From positions 1 to 5,366 of the forward strand of contig CAJZGD010000179.1 in assembly GCA_915275065.1 (NCBI GenBank): 5,366 bases of DNA, in the 5' to 3' direction. The notes beneath the pieces were generated by a model. That model was given only the letters and a program-made list of their open reading frames with translations, was not told the DNA's origin and did no database searches. Positions 1 to 5,324 of this stretch are shown here, one piece after another. Within the stretch, counting starts at the first letter, position 1; every line of letters begins with the position of its first letter. Source of the stretch: an uncultured Corynebacterium sp. (GTDB lineage: Bacteria; Actinomycetota; Actinomycetes; Mycobacteriales; Mycobacteriaceae). The position numbers were made by a program, and so were the translations under genes.

Positions 1-3000
1 TATAAAGACGAGGCCGACCAAGCGCATCTCGACGGACAACTGTGACGTGGCCAGTACTAAACAACTTATTTACGGTTACAAACCAACCACGGTTATCAAT
101 AATCTTTTTGATTTCAGGATCCACATCAGGTTTCAATCCTTCTTTGCTGAGGTAAAGAGGACGAAGTACCATTTGCGTGTTTGAGTTAAAACCAGCAAGT
201 CGCCATCGATTCACTGGACCATATTCTTCTCGCAGCTTCACAATTCCAGGGGTGTCAAATGATGAAATGTTAACGAATAGTTCATCATCGCTGACCAGCC
301 ATCCCAGATATTCCGCAGTACCATTTGCTAGTGCTTTACGTAGTGGCGCTTCGCATGTTCGAACACTGATAGTCTGTGGCTTGAGCTCTACTGTGAATAG
401 GTCTTCTTTGCGGAATTTGAGAAGATCAACCGTGTACACCTGCATGAGGCAATACTTGTATTTTTTACCATTCGGTACCCGGAATAACCGCACATGATGA
501 TAGTTGCTCCCCAGCTTGGCAAACCCATCCCGGATAGGAACAGACGCAGCGGCCACTGGGAACACTGTAATCTCATCGGAAGCCGTGAGATGCGTTCCAT
601 GAATTCGAATCGTTCGATTTGGGTTTTCCGGCAAACCAGTCTTGGGATCGAAATCAGGGTCACGGGTCAACGCGCACCATAGGGCTTCGCTAGATGCCCG
701 ATCAATATCTGTAGTAGAGATTGCGTCACCCACCTTGAGTCGGGTTAACTTGCCAATCGTGTCTTCATGTGCCGCACCATTGCCAAGTCGCAGACGCAGG
801 TTATGCATAACAACAATGCGATCTTGTGCGAGTGCATTATTCAATAGTTCTGCTAAGGCCTGCATGCGGTACTTCCACTTGGTCCACTCAACCTGATGCA
901 CATGATCCGCGCCAGTAAATTCCCGCCATTGGGGCGCTTTGCGACGCAGCTCCTGGTCGAATTTCATATTCGACCGTAGTGCTAATGTCTCGGCAACATA
1001 ATGTGACATGAACGCAACAACTGCGGCATCTACCGCGTGATGCCGGCGATCCAACCGCGACTTACCCTTACCATCGACGAATTCCAATTTGCCGGAAATA
1101 CCCGAGGCCCTTCGTGCCTCAGCCGTCAAAGCACCCTTATACACCCGGACTTTTGTGTCCCCATCCTTGAACTTTTGCGCAATCCGGGAGCGGAGCTCAT
1201 TCGCCATCCACGCCACAGATTCCAGGGAGCGGGCATCAATCGGCTCGTCGGTTGCCTTACGCCGTAGCCGATCGCATACTTGCTTGCGGAACTTATCAAA
1301 TTCAGGTTTACGCAGGCCAGAATCCGTAACCCAGTGGCGAGTTCGTTCGACTGCTTTTTGAACAGAAACACCGGGTCGAGAGGTATTTTCTGCCCACACC
1401 GCAAATGCGATATTAGACTTTGAACTGTTGCACTCACGGCACACTGCGACGAGATTATCCCTGGTATTGGTGGAACCTTCACCTGCTTGTGGGACGATGT
1501 GGTCCATTTCGGAATTCTTATAGCTAATCTGTGTTCCGCAGTATGCGCATTTACCATTCTGCCGTTGGATTGATTGAAACCGCCAGACATCTGCACGGCT
1601 TGGTCGACCCTCGATGCCTAATTTTTCCTGCATCTCGGCCACTACTTTTACATTCCGCTTTGCACGCTGTTGATTGTCCCGGTCAAGTTCCCGCGCACTT
1701 GATTCGCTCATGAAAGCGTCCCGTACATGCTCAATATTGACAGACTTCGGGGCACCCCACTGGCGTTCGGCCGCGTTCAACCACCGGGCCGTTGCCTTCA
1801 GCACCCGATCAACCGCTGGATTTCCCACCCGCTCGCCGATTTCCGGTGCTGGCGGTGCCCAATCATTCGGAATCTTAAACTCCGCCTGTCGTGCCTCATA
1901 CAAATCCATGCCCTCGCCAATCATGCGCTTGGTGAGGCGATCAAGAGTGTCCTCGCTATAGGCGGCACGGCCAATCGGAAGATGAAGTTTATCAAGCTCT
2001 TCATGGTCCTTGTCGGAAATACCAAAAAAGAACTCCTGCACCTGGACGCCGGCCTGGGAATCAAAATCATCCACCTCGGCGTTCGACAACGCCTTCACCA
2101 TGGCTGCTCGGGCATCGGCGTCGGCAGACTTCCACCATGTGGCAAGCGGCTTGATCTTCGTGCTTTCCATCAACCGGTTGGTCTCGTGAACCGGTGGCTT
2201 GGCCCCGGCGCGCTCACCATCATCAGTCATGATTGCGGTACCCACCAGGTTGCCGCGGTTGATCTTGAGTTGTTCCGCAACCAGCTGCCACGTGGGCTCC
2301 TGCTTAGCAGGCAGGCTCCGTAGGTAATCGAAAACCAGCCTGGTTTCCTCGGCAGTGAGACGCCGATTTTTCTTGCCGCCGCGGATCCGTAGGTTCCCGA
2401 TGAGCGCCGCAATACGATACTGCTGGAATGCATCCGATGCCTTCAGTGCGCGCTTCTTCGTGGGTTGCAAGGGATCCTTACCTACCCGCTCTGCTGCTGA
2501 ACCCTTCGGGGACTCGGCCGCAAACACGTGGTCAATGATCTGCTTCACTAGCTCATTGGAAAGGCCTTGAACTTTGGCAATGGCGTGAATCTCGTTGGCA
2601 TTGTCACTTTGTCGTGGCCTGGCCGCTAACAGGCTATCTTCACCACGAAGCCTTGTCTTGCCCAGATTCATGCTGGCCACCAGTTGGCCCACTGTGGTGG
2701 TTGGCGGGATGGGGTGCCCCAATTCCGTTGCGCACTGTTCTTGAATGCTCACCAAGGCATCTGATGGTTTCGCCACGGCATACAGGGCAGTGACCTTGCT
2801 GTAGGGATTGCGCCACCCCCGGTGGCGGGCGATATGGCGTAGGGCAATGGACAACTTTTCGCCCAACTCTTGTTGATTGGTGATGGCAGTGGTGGCCAAC
2901 TCAGCCCGCACCCGCCACGGGTAAAACGGGTCCTCGTACTCCTCAAACTCCTTGAGCGGCCACCCCTGGGAGCTAATAAACTTGTCGAGCTTGGCAAGAC

Positions 3001-3232
3001 GCTTACGCTTCCGCCGATAAAGCCGTCGGGTTCGCCGGGCTATGCCCGAGGTCGCTAGTCGAGTGGCTGCGGATTTGGCGCTATCCGGGTCGACGCCCGA
3101 GTCGTGGATGAGGGAGATAGCGCTGAGGATTTCTGTGGGTTTTCCATCATCATCAATGGCGATGGCTGCCATGCCAATGGAATAAGACCCAACGTCGATT
3201 CCCACCCGGTAGTTTACGTTTGCCGAGTTCAA
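1..3232 (-). CDS. cas9: Cas9 endonuclease, type II-C, CdCas9-like (3' end cut by window edge)
   Basis: RNA-guided DNA endonuclease that cuts both strands of invading DNA when loaded with crRNA and tracrRNA. I translated the whole frame by hand: 1077 codons with no stop or frameshift, running off the left edge at ...RRDALGRPRLY. CdCas9 is 1084 residues, so roughly 10-20 residues are missing. Layout: RuvC-I at the N-terminus (VGIDVGSYSIG, nucleophile-site D13); arginine-rich bridge helix about 60-82; REC lobe about 83-485 (GKDPLQP, ALKASDAFQQYRIAALIGNLR-like block, KALSNAEVDDFDS); RuvC-II (VNIEHVRDAF, E501); HNH about 545-650 (EMDHIVPQ, D577 and H578; NLVAVC, N593; N602) with two CxxC pairs (C562/C565, C598/C601); RuvC-III (RRHHAVDAA, H732 and D735); then WED and PAM-interacting regions to the edge. 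All catalytic residues are kept, so it should be active. TTG start chosen because AAAGGA lies 6 nt upstream; the homologue begins about five residues later. GC falls from 57% (2401-3000) to 46% (1-600). Confidence 0.97.
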   Translation of the reverse strand, partial: MNSANVNYRVGIDVGSYSIGMAAIAIDDDGKPTEILSAISLIHDSGVDPDSAKSAATRLATSGIARRTRRLYRRKRKRLAKLDKFISSQGWPLKEFEEYEDPFYPWRVRAELATTAITNQQELGEKLSIALRHIARHRGWRNPYSKVTALYAVAKPSDALVSIQEQCATELGHPIPPTTTVGQLVASMNLGKTRLRGEDSLLAARPRQSDNANEIHAIAKVQGLSNELVKQIIDHVFAAESPKGSAAERVGKDPLQPTKKRALKASDAFQQYRIAALIGNLRIRGGKKNRRLTAEETRLVFDYLRSLPAKQEPTWQLVAEQLKINRGNLVGTAIMTDDGERAGAKPPVHETNRLMESTKIKPLATWWKSADADARAAMVKALSNAEVDDFDSQAGVQVQEFFFGISDKDHEELDKLHLPIGRAAYSEDTLDRLTKRMIGEGMDLYEARQAEFKIPNDWAPPAPEIGERVGNPAVDRVLKATARWLNAAERQWGAPKSVNIEHVRDAFMSESSARELDRDNQQRAKRNVKVVAEMQEKLGIEGRPSRADVWRFQSIQRQNGKCAYCGTQISYKNSEMDHIVPQAGEGSTNTRDNLVAVCRECNSSKSNIAFAVWAENTSRPGVSVQKAVERTRHWVTDSGLRKPEFDKFRKQVCDRLRRKATDEPIDARSLESVAWMANELRSRIAQKFKDGDTKVRVYKGALTAEARRASGISGKLEFVDGKGKSRLDRRHHAVDAAVVAFMSHYVAETLALRSNMKFDQELRRKAPQWREFTGADHVHQVEWTKWKYRMQALAELLNNALAQDRIVVMHNLRLRLGNGAAHEDTIGKLTRLKVGDAISTTDIDRASSEALWCALTRDPDFDPKTGLPENPNRTIRIHGTHLTASDEITVFPVAAASVPIRDGFAKLGSNYHHVRLFRVPNGKKYKYCLMQVYTVDLLKFRKEDLFTVELKPQTISVRTCEAPLRKALANGTAEYLGWLVSDDELFVNISSFDTPGIVKLREEYGPVNRWRLAGFNSNTQMVLRPLYLSKEGLKPDVDPEIKKIIDNRGWFVTVNKLFSTGHVTVVRRDALGRPRLY

Positions 3233-3238
3233 GGCGAA

Positions 3239-3244
3239 TCCTTT
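3239..3244 (-). promoter_or_regulatory. Ribosome binding site deciding the cas9 TTG start
   Basis: On the minus strand AAAGGA sits 6 nt before the TTG at 3232-3230. No in-frame ATG lies between the upstream in-frame TAG (inside the tracrRNA stem-loop) and the RuvC-I motif. The only other candidate, the GTG at 3205-3203 (residue V10), has no Shine-Dalgarno sequence before it. The site is squeezed between the T-run of the tracrRNA terminator (ends at 3248) and the start codon, so it is the whole of the independent cas9 leader. Confidence 0.75.
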
Positions 3245-3247
3245 CGT

Positions 3248-3280
3248 AAAAAGAAAGCCGACGGAGGTAAGTCCGTCGGC
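3248..3280 (-). terminator. Rho-independent terminator of the tracrRNA, inside the cas9 leader
   Basis: On the minus strand GCCGACGGA, loop CTTACC, then TCCGTCGGC: a perfect 9-bp GC-rich stem followed at once by TTTCTTTTT. This is a textbook intrinsic terminator, and it doubles as the last tracrRNA hairpin. There is no T-run on the plus-strand side, so it acts in one direction only. It ends 15 nt before the cas9 start codon, so any cas9 transcript begun upstream must pass through it. Confidence 0.92.
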
Positions 3281-3291
3281 TGGAGCATTCT

Positions 3292-3312
3292 GCGCCGGAA
3301 ACTAGCCGACAC
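3292..3312 (-). other. tracrRNA stem-loop 1 (nexus-like hairpin)
   Basis: On the minus strand GTGTCGG, loop CTAGTTT, then CCGGCGC: seven pairs, two of them G-U wobbles. It follows directly after the anti-repeat and AAG, where the nexus hairpin that contacts Cas9 is expected. The equivalent C. diphtheriae stem has different bases but the same position and a nearly identical loop. Confidence 0.8.
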
Positions 3313-3326
3313 TTACTGAGGTTCAA
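3299..3326 (-). promoter_or_regulatory. Possible cas9 promoter inside the tracrRNA gene
   Basis: On the minus strand TTGAAC (3326-3321), 16 nt, then TAGTTT (3304-3299), which fits the loose actinobacterial TAnnnT -10 form with a 4/6 match to TTGACA. Transcription would start near 3291 and carry the terminator hairpin in the leader. Both boxes lie in bases that are constrained by tracrRNA structure, so the match may be coincidental. Confidence 0.25.
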
Positions 3327-3362
3327 CTCTGCAAGCAATGATAAAAGGAAAAACCTTGATTC
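3315..3362 (-). other. Split anti-repeat of the tracrRNA
   Basis: Two blocks match the complement of the C. diphtheriae-type repeat as I recall it (begins ACTGGGGTTCAG, later AAAACCCTGATAG). The lower block, 3315-3330, reads ACTGAGGTTCAACTCT on the plus strand. The upper block, 3347-3362, reads GGAAAAACCTTGATTC. Between them lie 16 nt (3331-3346) with no counterpart in a 36-nt repeat, so the duplex should carry a large one-sided bulge, as Cas9 repeat:anti-repeat duplexes commonly do. The block orientation shows that the crRNA repeat starts with an ACTG(G/A)GGTTC-like sequence. Exact pairing cannot be confirmed without the array. Confidence 0.8.
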
Positions 3363-3425
3363 GCAAGGCTTATTTAGAAAATAGCAAATAGGGAGTAATT
3401 GAGGGGGTAAATTACTGTGCAAATA

Positions 3426-3451
3426 ACTATACAAAGTGGCGGGAGTGACAA
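3426..3451 (-). promoter_or_regulatory. Candidate tracrRNA promoter
   Basis: On the minus strand TTGTCA (3451-3446) and TATAGT (3431-3426). The -10 box is 5/6 to TATAAT and the -35 box resembles TTGACA, but the 14-nt spacing is short. A start near 3419 would give a tracrRNA of about 170 nt with a 5' extension ahead of the anti-repeat. A weaker alternative -10, TATTTT at 3383-3378, would start the RNA just before the anti-repeat. The two cannot be separated by sequence alone. Confidence 0.35.
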
Positions 3452-3520
3452 GGCTTCACGGAGGTAGAAGTTTTTCTTTAGGTAAAACCCCAGTTAATGT
3501 TGACGTTTCCACTATTCGGT

Positions 3521-3536
3521 TGGGAAAATTGTCCCA
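3521..3536. repeat. 16-bp imperfect palindrome, possible operator
   Basis: TGGGAAAATTGTCCCA is a dyad with TGGGA/TCCCA arms around a central AATT; only one of the eight symmetric positions fails to pair. It lies between the divergent transcription units, where a regulator of either could bind. No regulator family is recognised from it. Confidence 0.35.
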
Positions 3537-3566
3537 GATTTGTTGAGCAATTTATTCGTACCATTT

Positions 3567-3594
3567 TTGCTACATATTTGGTTATTTATAAATT
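3567..3594 (+). promoter_or_regulatory. Weak candidate promoter toward the endolysin gene
   Basis: TTGCTA (3567-3572), 16 nt, then TAAATT (3589-3594) in the most AT-rich stretch. It would leave a leader of roughly 235 nt before the endolysin start. The match is weak and other TAnnnT hexamers exist nearby (for example TATCTT at 3645-3650). In a phage, a late-gene operon promoter elsewhere would be expected, so this gene having its own promoter is uncertain. Confidence 0.2.
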
Positions 3595-3824
3595 ATTCAT
3601 CTTATTTTTCCGCACTTTAGAGCGTCGTAAAGCTGCTACATGGCTATCTTGCTAACCACAATTTGGTGTGACAATTCGTCATTATTACCGCGATTGAGTG
3701 CTACCCAACACCAAGGTATCGCGGGAGATGCTTACCCAGAGTCCCCAATTTGGGTGTACCAATCAGTATTATGGGGCCCAACTACCACCCCAAAATAGCA
3801 AATATGCTGGGGTTTTGCATAATT

Positions 3825-3830
3825 GGAGGA
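3825..3830 (+). promoter_or_regulatory. Strong ribosome binding site of the endolysin gene
   Basis: GGAGGA stands 6 nt before the ATG at 3837. It decides the start: the same frame is open from a TTG at 3750 and contains an ATG at 3771, but neither has a Shine-Dalgarno sequence, and the conserved domain begins only after 3837. Confidence 0.9.
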
Positions 3831-3836
3831 AATGCG

Positions 3837-5324
3837 ATGGCAACCGTACTAGATTACAGCGCCGGGGTTCCCCAGGCTGCCGCCGTCCGTGACGCCGGAT
3901 ACGACGGCGCAGTGAGATATATCAGCCCGCCGCGCGCGGATTGGATGCGCGGAAAACCCATCCAACGTGCCGAAATCGACGACTTTCACGTTCATGGCCT
4001 CGACGTGGCTTTCGTCTGGCAATACGGAAAAGAGGCCGATTCTGACGTTATGCGCGGCCGCGACGGTGGGCTGGCCGATGCTCGGGCCGCCAGACAAAAA
4101 CTCGACGAGCTTGGCTGCGGTAACCATCCCGTGTTTTTTGCCGTGGATTTCGCCATCACGCTTGAACAGTGGAACGTCACGGCGGTTGAATATTTTCGGG
4201 CCTGTTGCGAAATCCTGGGGCGCGAAAGAGTCGGGATCTATGGCCACTCCCGTGTGATCAGCTGGGCGGTCGAGGATGGTGTGATCGCTAATCTGGGCGG
4301 CGGGAAACACCTGGCGTGGCAGACAATCGCCTGGTCATGGGGCGAATTGTCTAGCGAGGCGGTCCTGTTTCAGCGGGCTGGCCAGGTCACCGTCGGCGGT
4401 ATCGAATGCGATGTTAATGACGTCTGGCATCACTACTGGGGCCAAAAACCCGTGTCCGAAGTTGCGCCGCAACCGCAGTCGCAGCCCGAGACGTCCGGGC
4501 CGATCGTGGTGCGCTACGACGCCGACTTCACCGCGGACATGCCAGGCGTGGGCTACCGGTCGATCGACAGCATCCAGTCGATTTGCGTCCATACCGTGGA
4601 ATGCCCGCCGGAACGAGACGGCATTGCCGTGGCCCAATGGCAAACAAACCCCGCCAATGGGTCAAGCTATAACGTGCTTGCCGGCGCCGACGGCATTTTA
4701 ATTTTGTGCAACACAGATGATTTTATGCCGTATGCCGCAGGCCCCACCGGCAACGCCCGTTGCCTCCACATCAGCCTCACCGGTTACGCGCGCATGAGCC
4801 GTGAAGACTGGCTTGACGACGACGCAAAGCTGCGGCGGACCGCCGAACAGATCGCCAGCTGGTCGCAACTGTACGATATTCCCCTGGAATTTATCGATGC
4901 CGACCGGCTGCGTGCCGGTGCCCGCGGCGTGCACGGGCATGCTGAAATCTCCGAGGCCTGGCGCGAAGTCAACCACACTGACCCCGGCCCCGGATTCCCC
5001 TACGACGTGGTGCTTGGCTACGCCCAGGAACTCCGTAATACCCGCCAACCTTATAACCCCACCCCAACACCCACCCCGGAAACCCCGGAGCAAGGAGAAG
5101 AACGGACCATGATTCGCTGGATTTTAGACCAACTTGTCGGACCCGAGTGGGACACCAAGGGGCCACGGTTCACCGGGTGGAAGGCCACGGAAGGCAAAAC
5201 CTTTGTCGACTTTGTTGCCGACAAGATTCGGCTGATTCCCGAAATCGCCCGGACGGTGGCGACCCTGCCGGAGCGGTTGGACCGGATCGAGAAGATGTTG
5301 ACGGAGCTTCAGAAACAAAAATAG
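3837..5324 (+). CDS. Two-domain phage endolysin: DUF1906-type glycoside hydrolase plus zinc amidase
   Basis: Peptidoglycan-degrading lysis enzyme, 495 residues. Residues 1-201 match the Rv2525c-like (DUF1906) glycoside-hydrolase-like family, a TIM-barrel fold related to GH25: LDYSAGVPQAAAVRDAGYDGAVRYIS, WQYGKE (61-66), PVFFAVDFA (98-106), RVGIYGH (131-137), WQTIAWSWGE (161-170), CDVNDVW (191-197); acidic candidates are D6, E66, D104 and D192. A Gln/Pro linker (211-219) leads to an Amidase_2/PGRP domain (about 223-400), predicted to cleave the N-acetylmuramoyl-L-alanine bond, with zinc ligands H252 (VHTVE), H368 (HGHAEI) and D382 (TDPGPGF), as in AmpD. A PTPTPTP linker (about 405-420) precedes a helical tail (425-495). 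There is no signal peptide or membrane segment, so a holin would be needed. A GGAGGA 6 nt upstream sets the start. GC is clearly higher than in the flanking intergenic DNA. It could instead serve a domesticated autolytic role; substrate specificity is inferred. Confidence 0.9.
   Translation: MATVLDYSAGVPQAAAVRDAGYDGAVRYISPPRADWMRGKPIQRAEIDDFHVHGLDVAFVWQYGKEADSDVMRGRDGGLADARAARQKLDELGCGNHPVFFAVDFAITLEQWNVTAVEYFRACCEILGRERVGIYGHSRVISWAVEDGVIANLGGGKHLAWQTIAWSWGELSSEAVLFQRAGQVTVGGIECDVNDVWHHYWGQKPVSEVAPQPQSQPETSGPIVVRYDADFTADMPGVGYRSIDSIQSICVHTVECPPERDGIAVAQWQTNPANGSSYNVLAGADGILILCNTDDFMPYAAGPTGNARCLHISLTGYARMSREDWLDDDAKLRRTAEQIASWSQLYDIPLEFIDADRLRAGARGVHGHAEISEAWREVNHTDPGPGFPYDVVLGYAQELRNTRQPYNPTPTPTPETPEQGEERTMIRWILDQLVGPEWDTKGPRFTGWKATEGKTFVDFVADKIRLIPEIARTVATLPERLDRIEKMLTELQKQK
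5109..5324 (+). CDS. Possible separately translated endolysin tail (internal start)
   Basis: An in-frame ATG at codon 425 of the endolysin is preceded by AAGGAG (5092-5097) with 11 nt between, a plausible though slightly long spacing. It would give 71 residues: MIRWILDQLVGPEW, a GPRFTGW segment, TFVDFVADKI, then a likely amphipathic or coiled-coil helix rich in L, E, R and K ending ELQKQK. The start falls exactly after the Pro/Thr linker, at the domain border. Internal starts that release a C-terminal wall-binding or oligomerising subunit are known in some clostridial and other endolysins. The tail is not a wall-binding domain I recognise. The AAGGAG also encodes Gln-Gly-Glu in the linker and may be incidental. 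Confidence 0.4.
   Translation: MIRWILDQLVGPEWDTKGPRFTGWKATEGKTFVDFVADKIRLIPEIARTVATLPERLDRIEKMLTELQKQK

Larger units (their letters stand above)
3248..3370 (-). ncRNA. tracrRNA of the type II-C CRISPR-Cas system
   Basis: The trans-activating RNA pairs with the CRISPR repeat part of the crRNA and anchors the duplex in Cas9. Read on the minus strand, the parts come in tracrRNA order: an upper anti-repeat (GAATCAAGGTTTTTCC, 3362-3347), an unpaired insert of about 16 nt, a lower anti-repeat (AGAGTTGAACCTCAGT, 3330-3315), AAG, a 7-bp stem-loop (3312-3292), a linker containing ATGCTCC, and a terminator hairpin. From memory, the C. diphtheriae tracrRNA has the same plan, with GAACCTCAGTAAG, a six-pair stem around a CTCGTTT loop (here CTAGTTT), a TTGCTCC linker and a GC-rich final hairpin. 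The stem bases differ while pairing is kept, which is covariation. The 3' end is set by the terminator. The 5' end is inferred: a TATTTT at 3383-3378 would start the RNA near 3370, while the TATAGT at 3431-3426 would start it near 3419 and give about 170 nt. Confidence 0.9.
3371..3836. other. AT-rich intergenic region between tracrRNA-cas9 and the endolysin
   Basis: I found no credible protein gene on either strand: frames here are short, lack a Shine-Dalgarno site and resemble no family. The part from about 3481 to 3660 is clearly more AT-rich than either neighbouring gene. It holds divergent promoter candidates, a 16-bp dyad (3521-3536), an 11-bp dyad (3744-3754), and the 10-mer AAAACCCCAG (3484-3493) repeated in inverted form as CTGGGGTTTT (3807-3816). 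The 8-mer CAAGGCTT occurs twice (3364-3371, 3449-3456). No terminator for a gene entering from either side was seen, as expected of a divergent intergenic region. Confidence 0.7.

Noticed and set aside
1126..1596. 156-codon minus-strand ORF inside cas9
   Set aside because: It is on the same strand but out of frame with the intact cas9 reading frame, which has all conserved motifs here.
3203..3205. GTG at residue 10 as the cas9 start
   Set aside because: It would give an N-terminus starting right at VGIDVG with no ribosome binding site; the upstream TTG has AAAGGA at 6 nt.
3257..3280. Bidirectional terminator
   Set aside because: The stem is symmetric, but only the minus-strand side has a T-run, so it terminates tracrRNA only.
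3354..3368. Small hairpin CCTTG/CAAGG at the 5' side of the anti-repeat
   Set aside because: Five pairs with a 5-nt loop that would compete with repeat pairing; too weak to call a separate element.
3153..3434. 93-codon minus-strand ORF over the tracrRNA region
   Set aside because: It overlaps the cas9 start and the tracrRNA in another frame, has no ribosome binding site and no recognisable protein; the RNA structure explains the sequence.
3750..3836. Longer endolysin starting at the TTG at 3750 or ATG at 3771
   Set aside because: No Shine-Dalgarno site precedes either, the added residues match nothing, and the ATG at 3837 has a GGAGGA at ideal distance just before the conserved domain.
4698..5093. 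131-codon minus-strand ORF opposite the endolysin
   Set aside because: Antisense shadow of the GC-rich amidase domain; no start signal and low-complexity composition.
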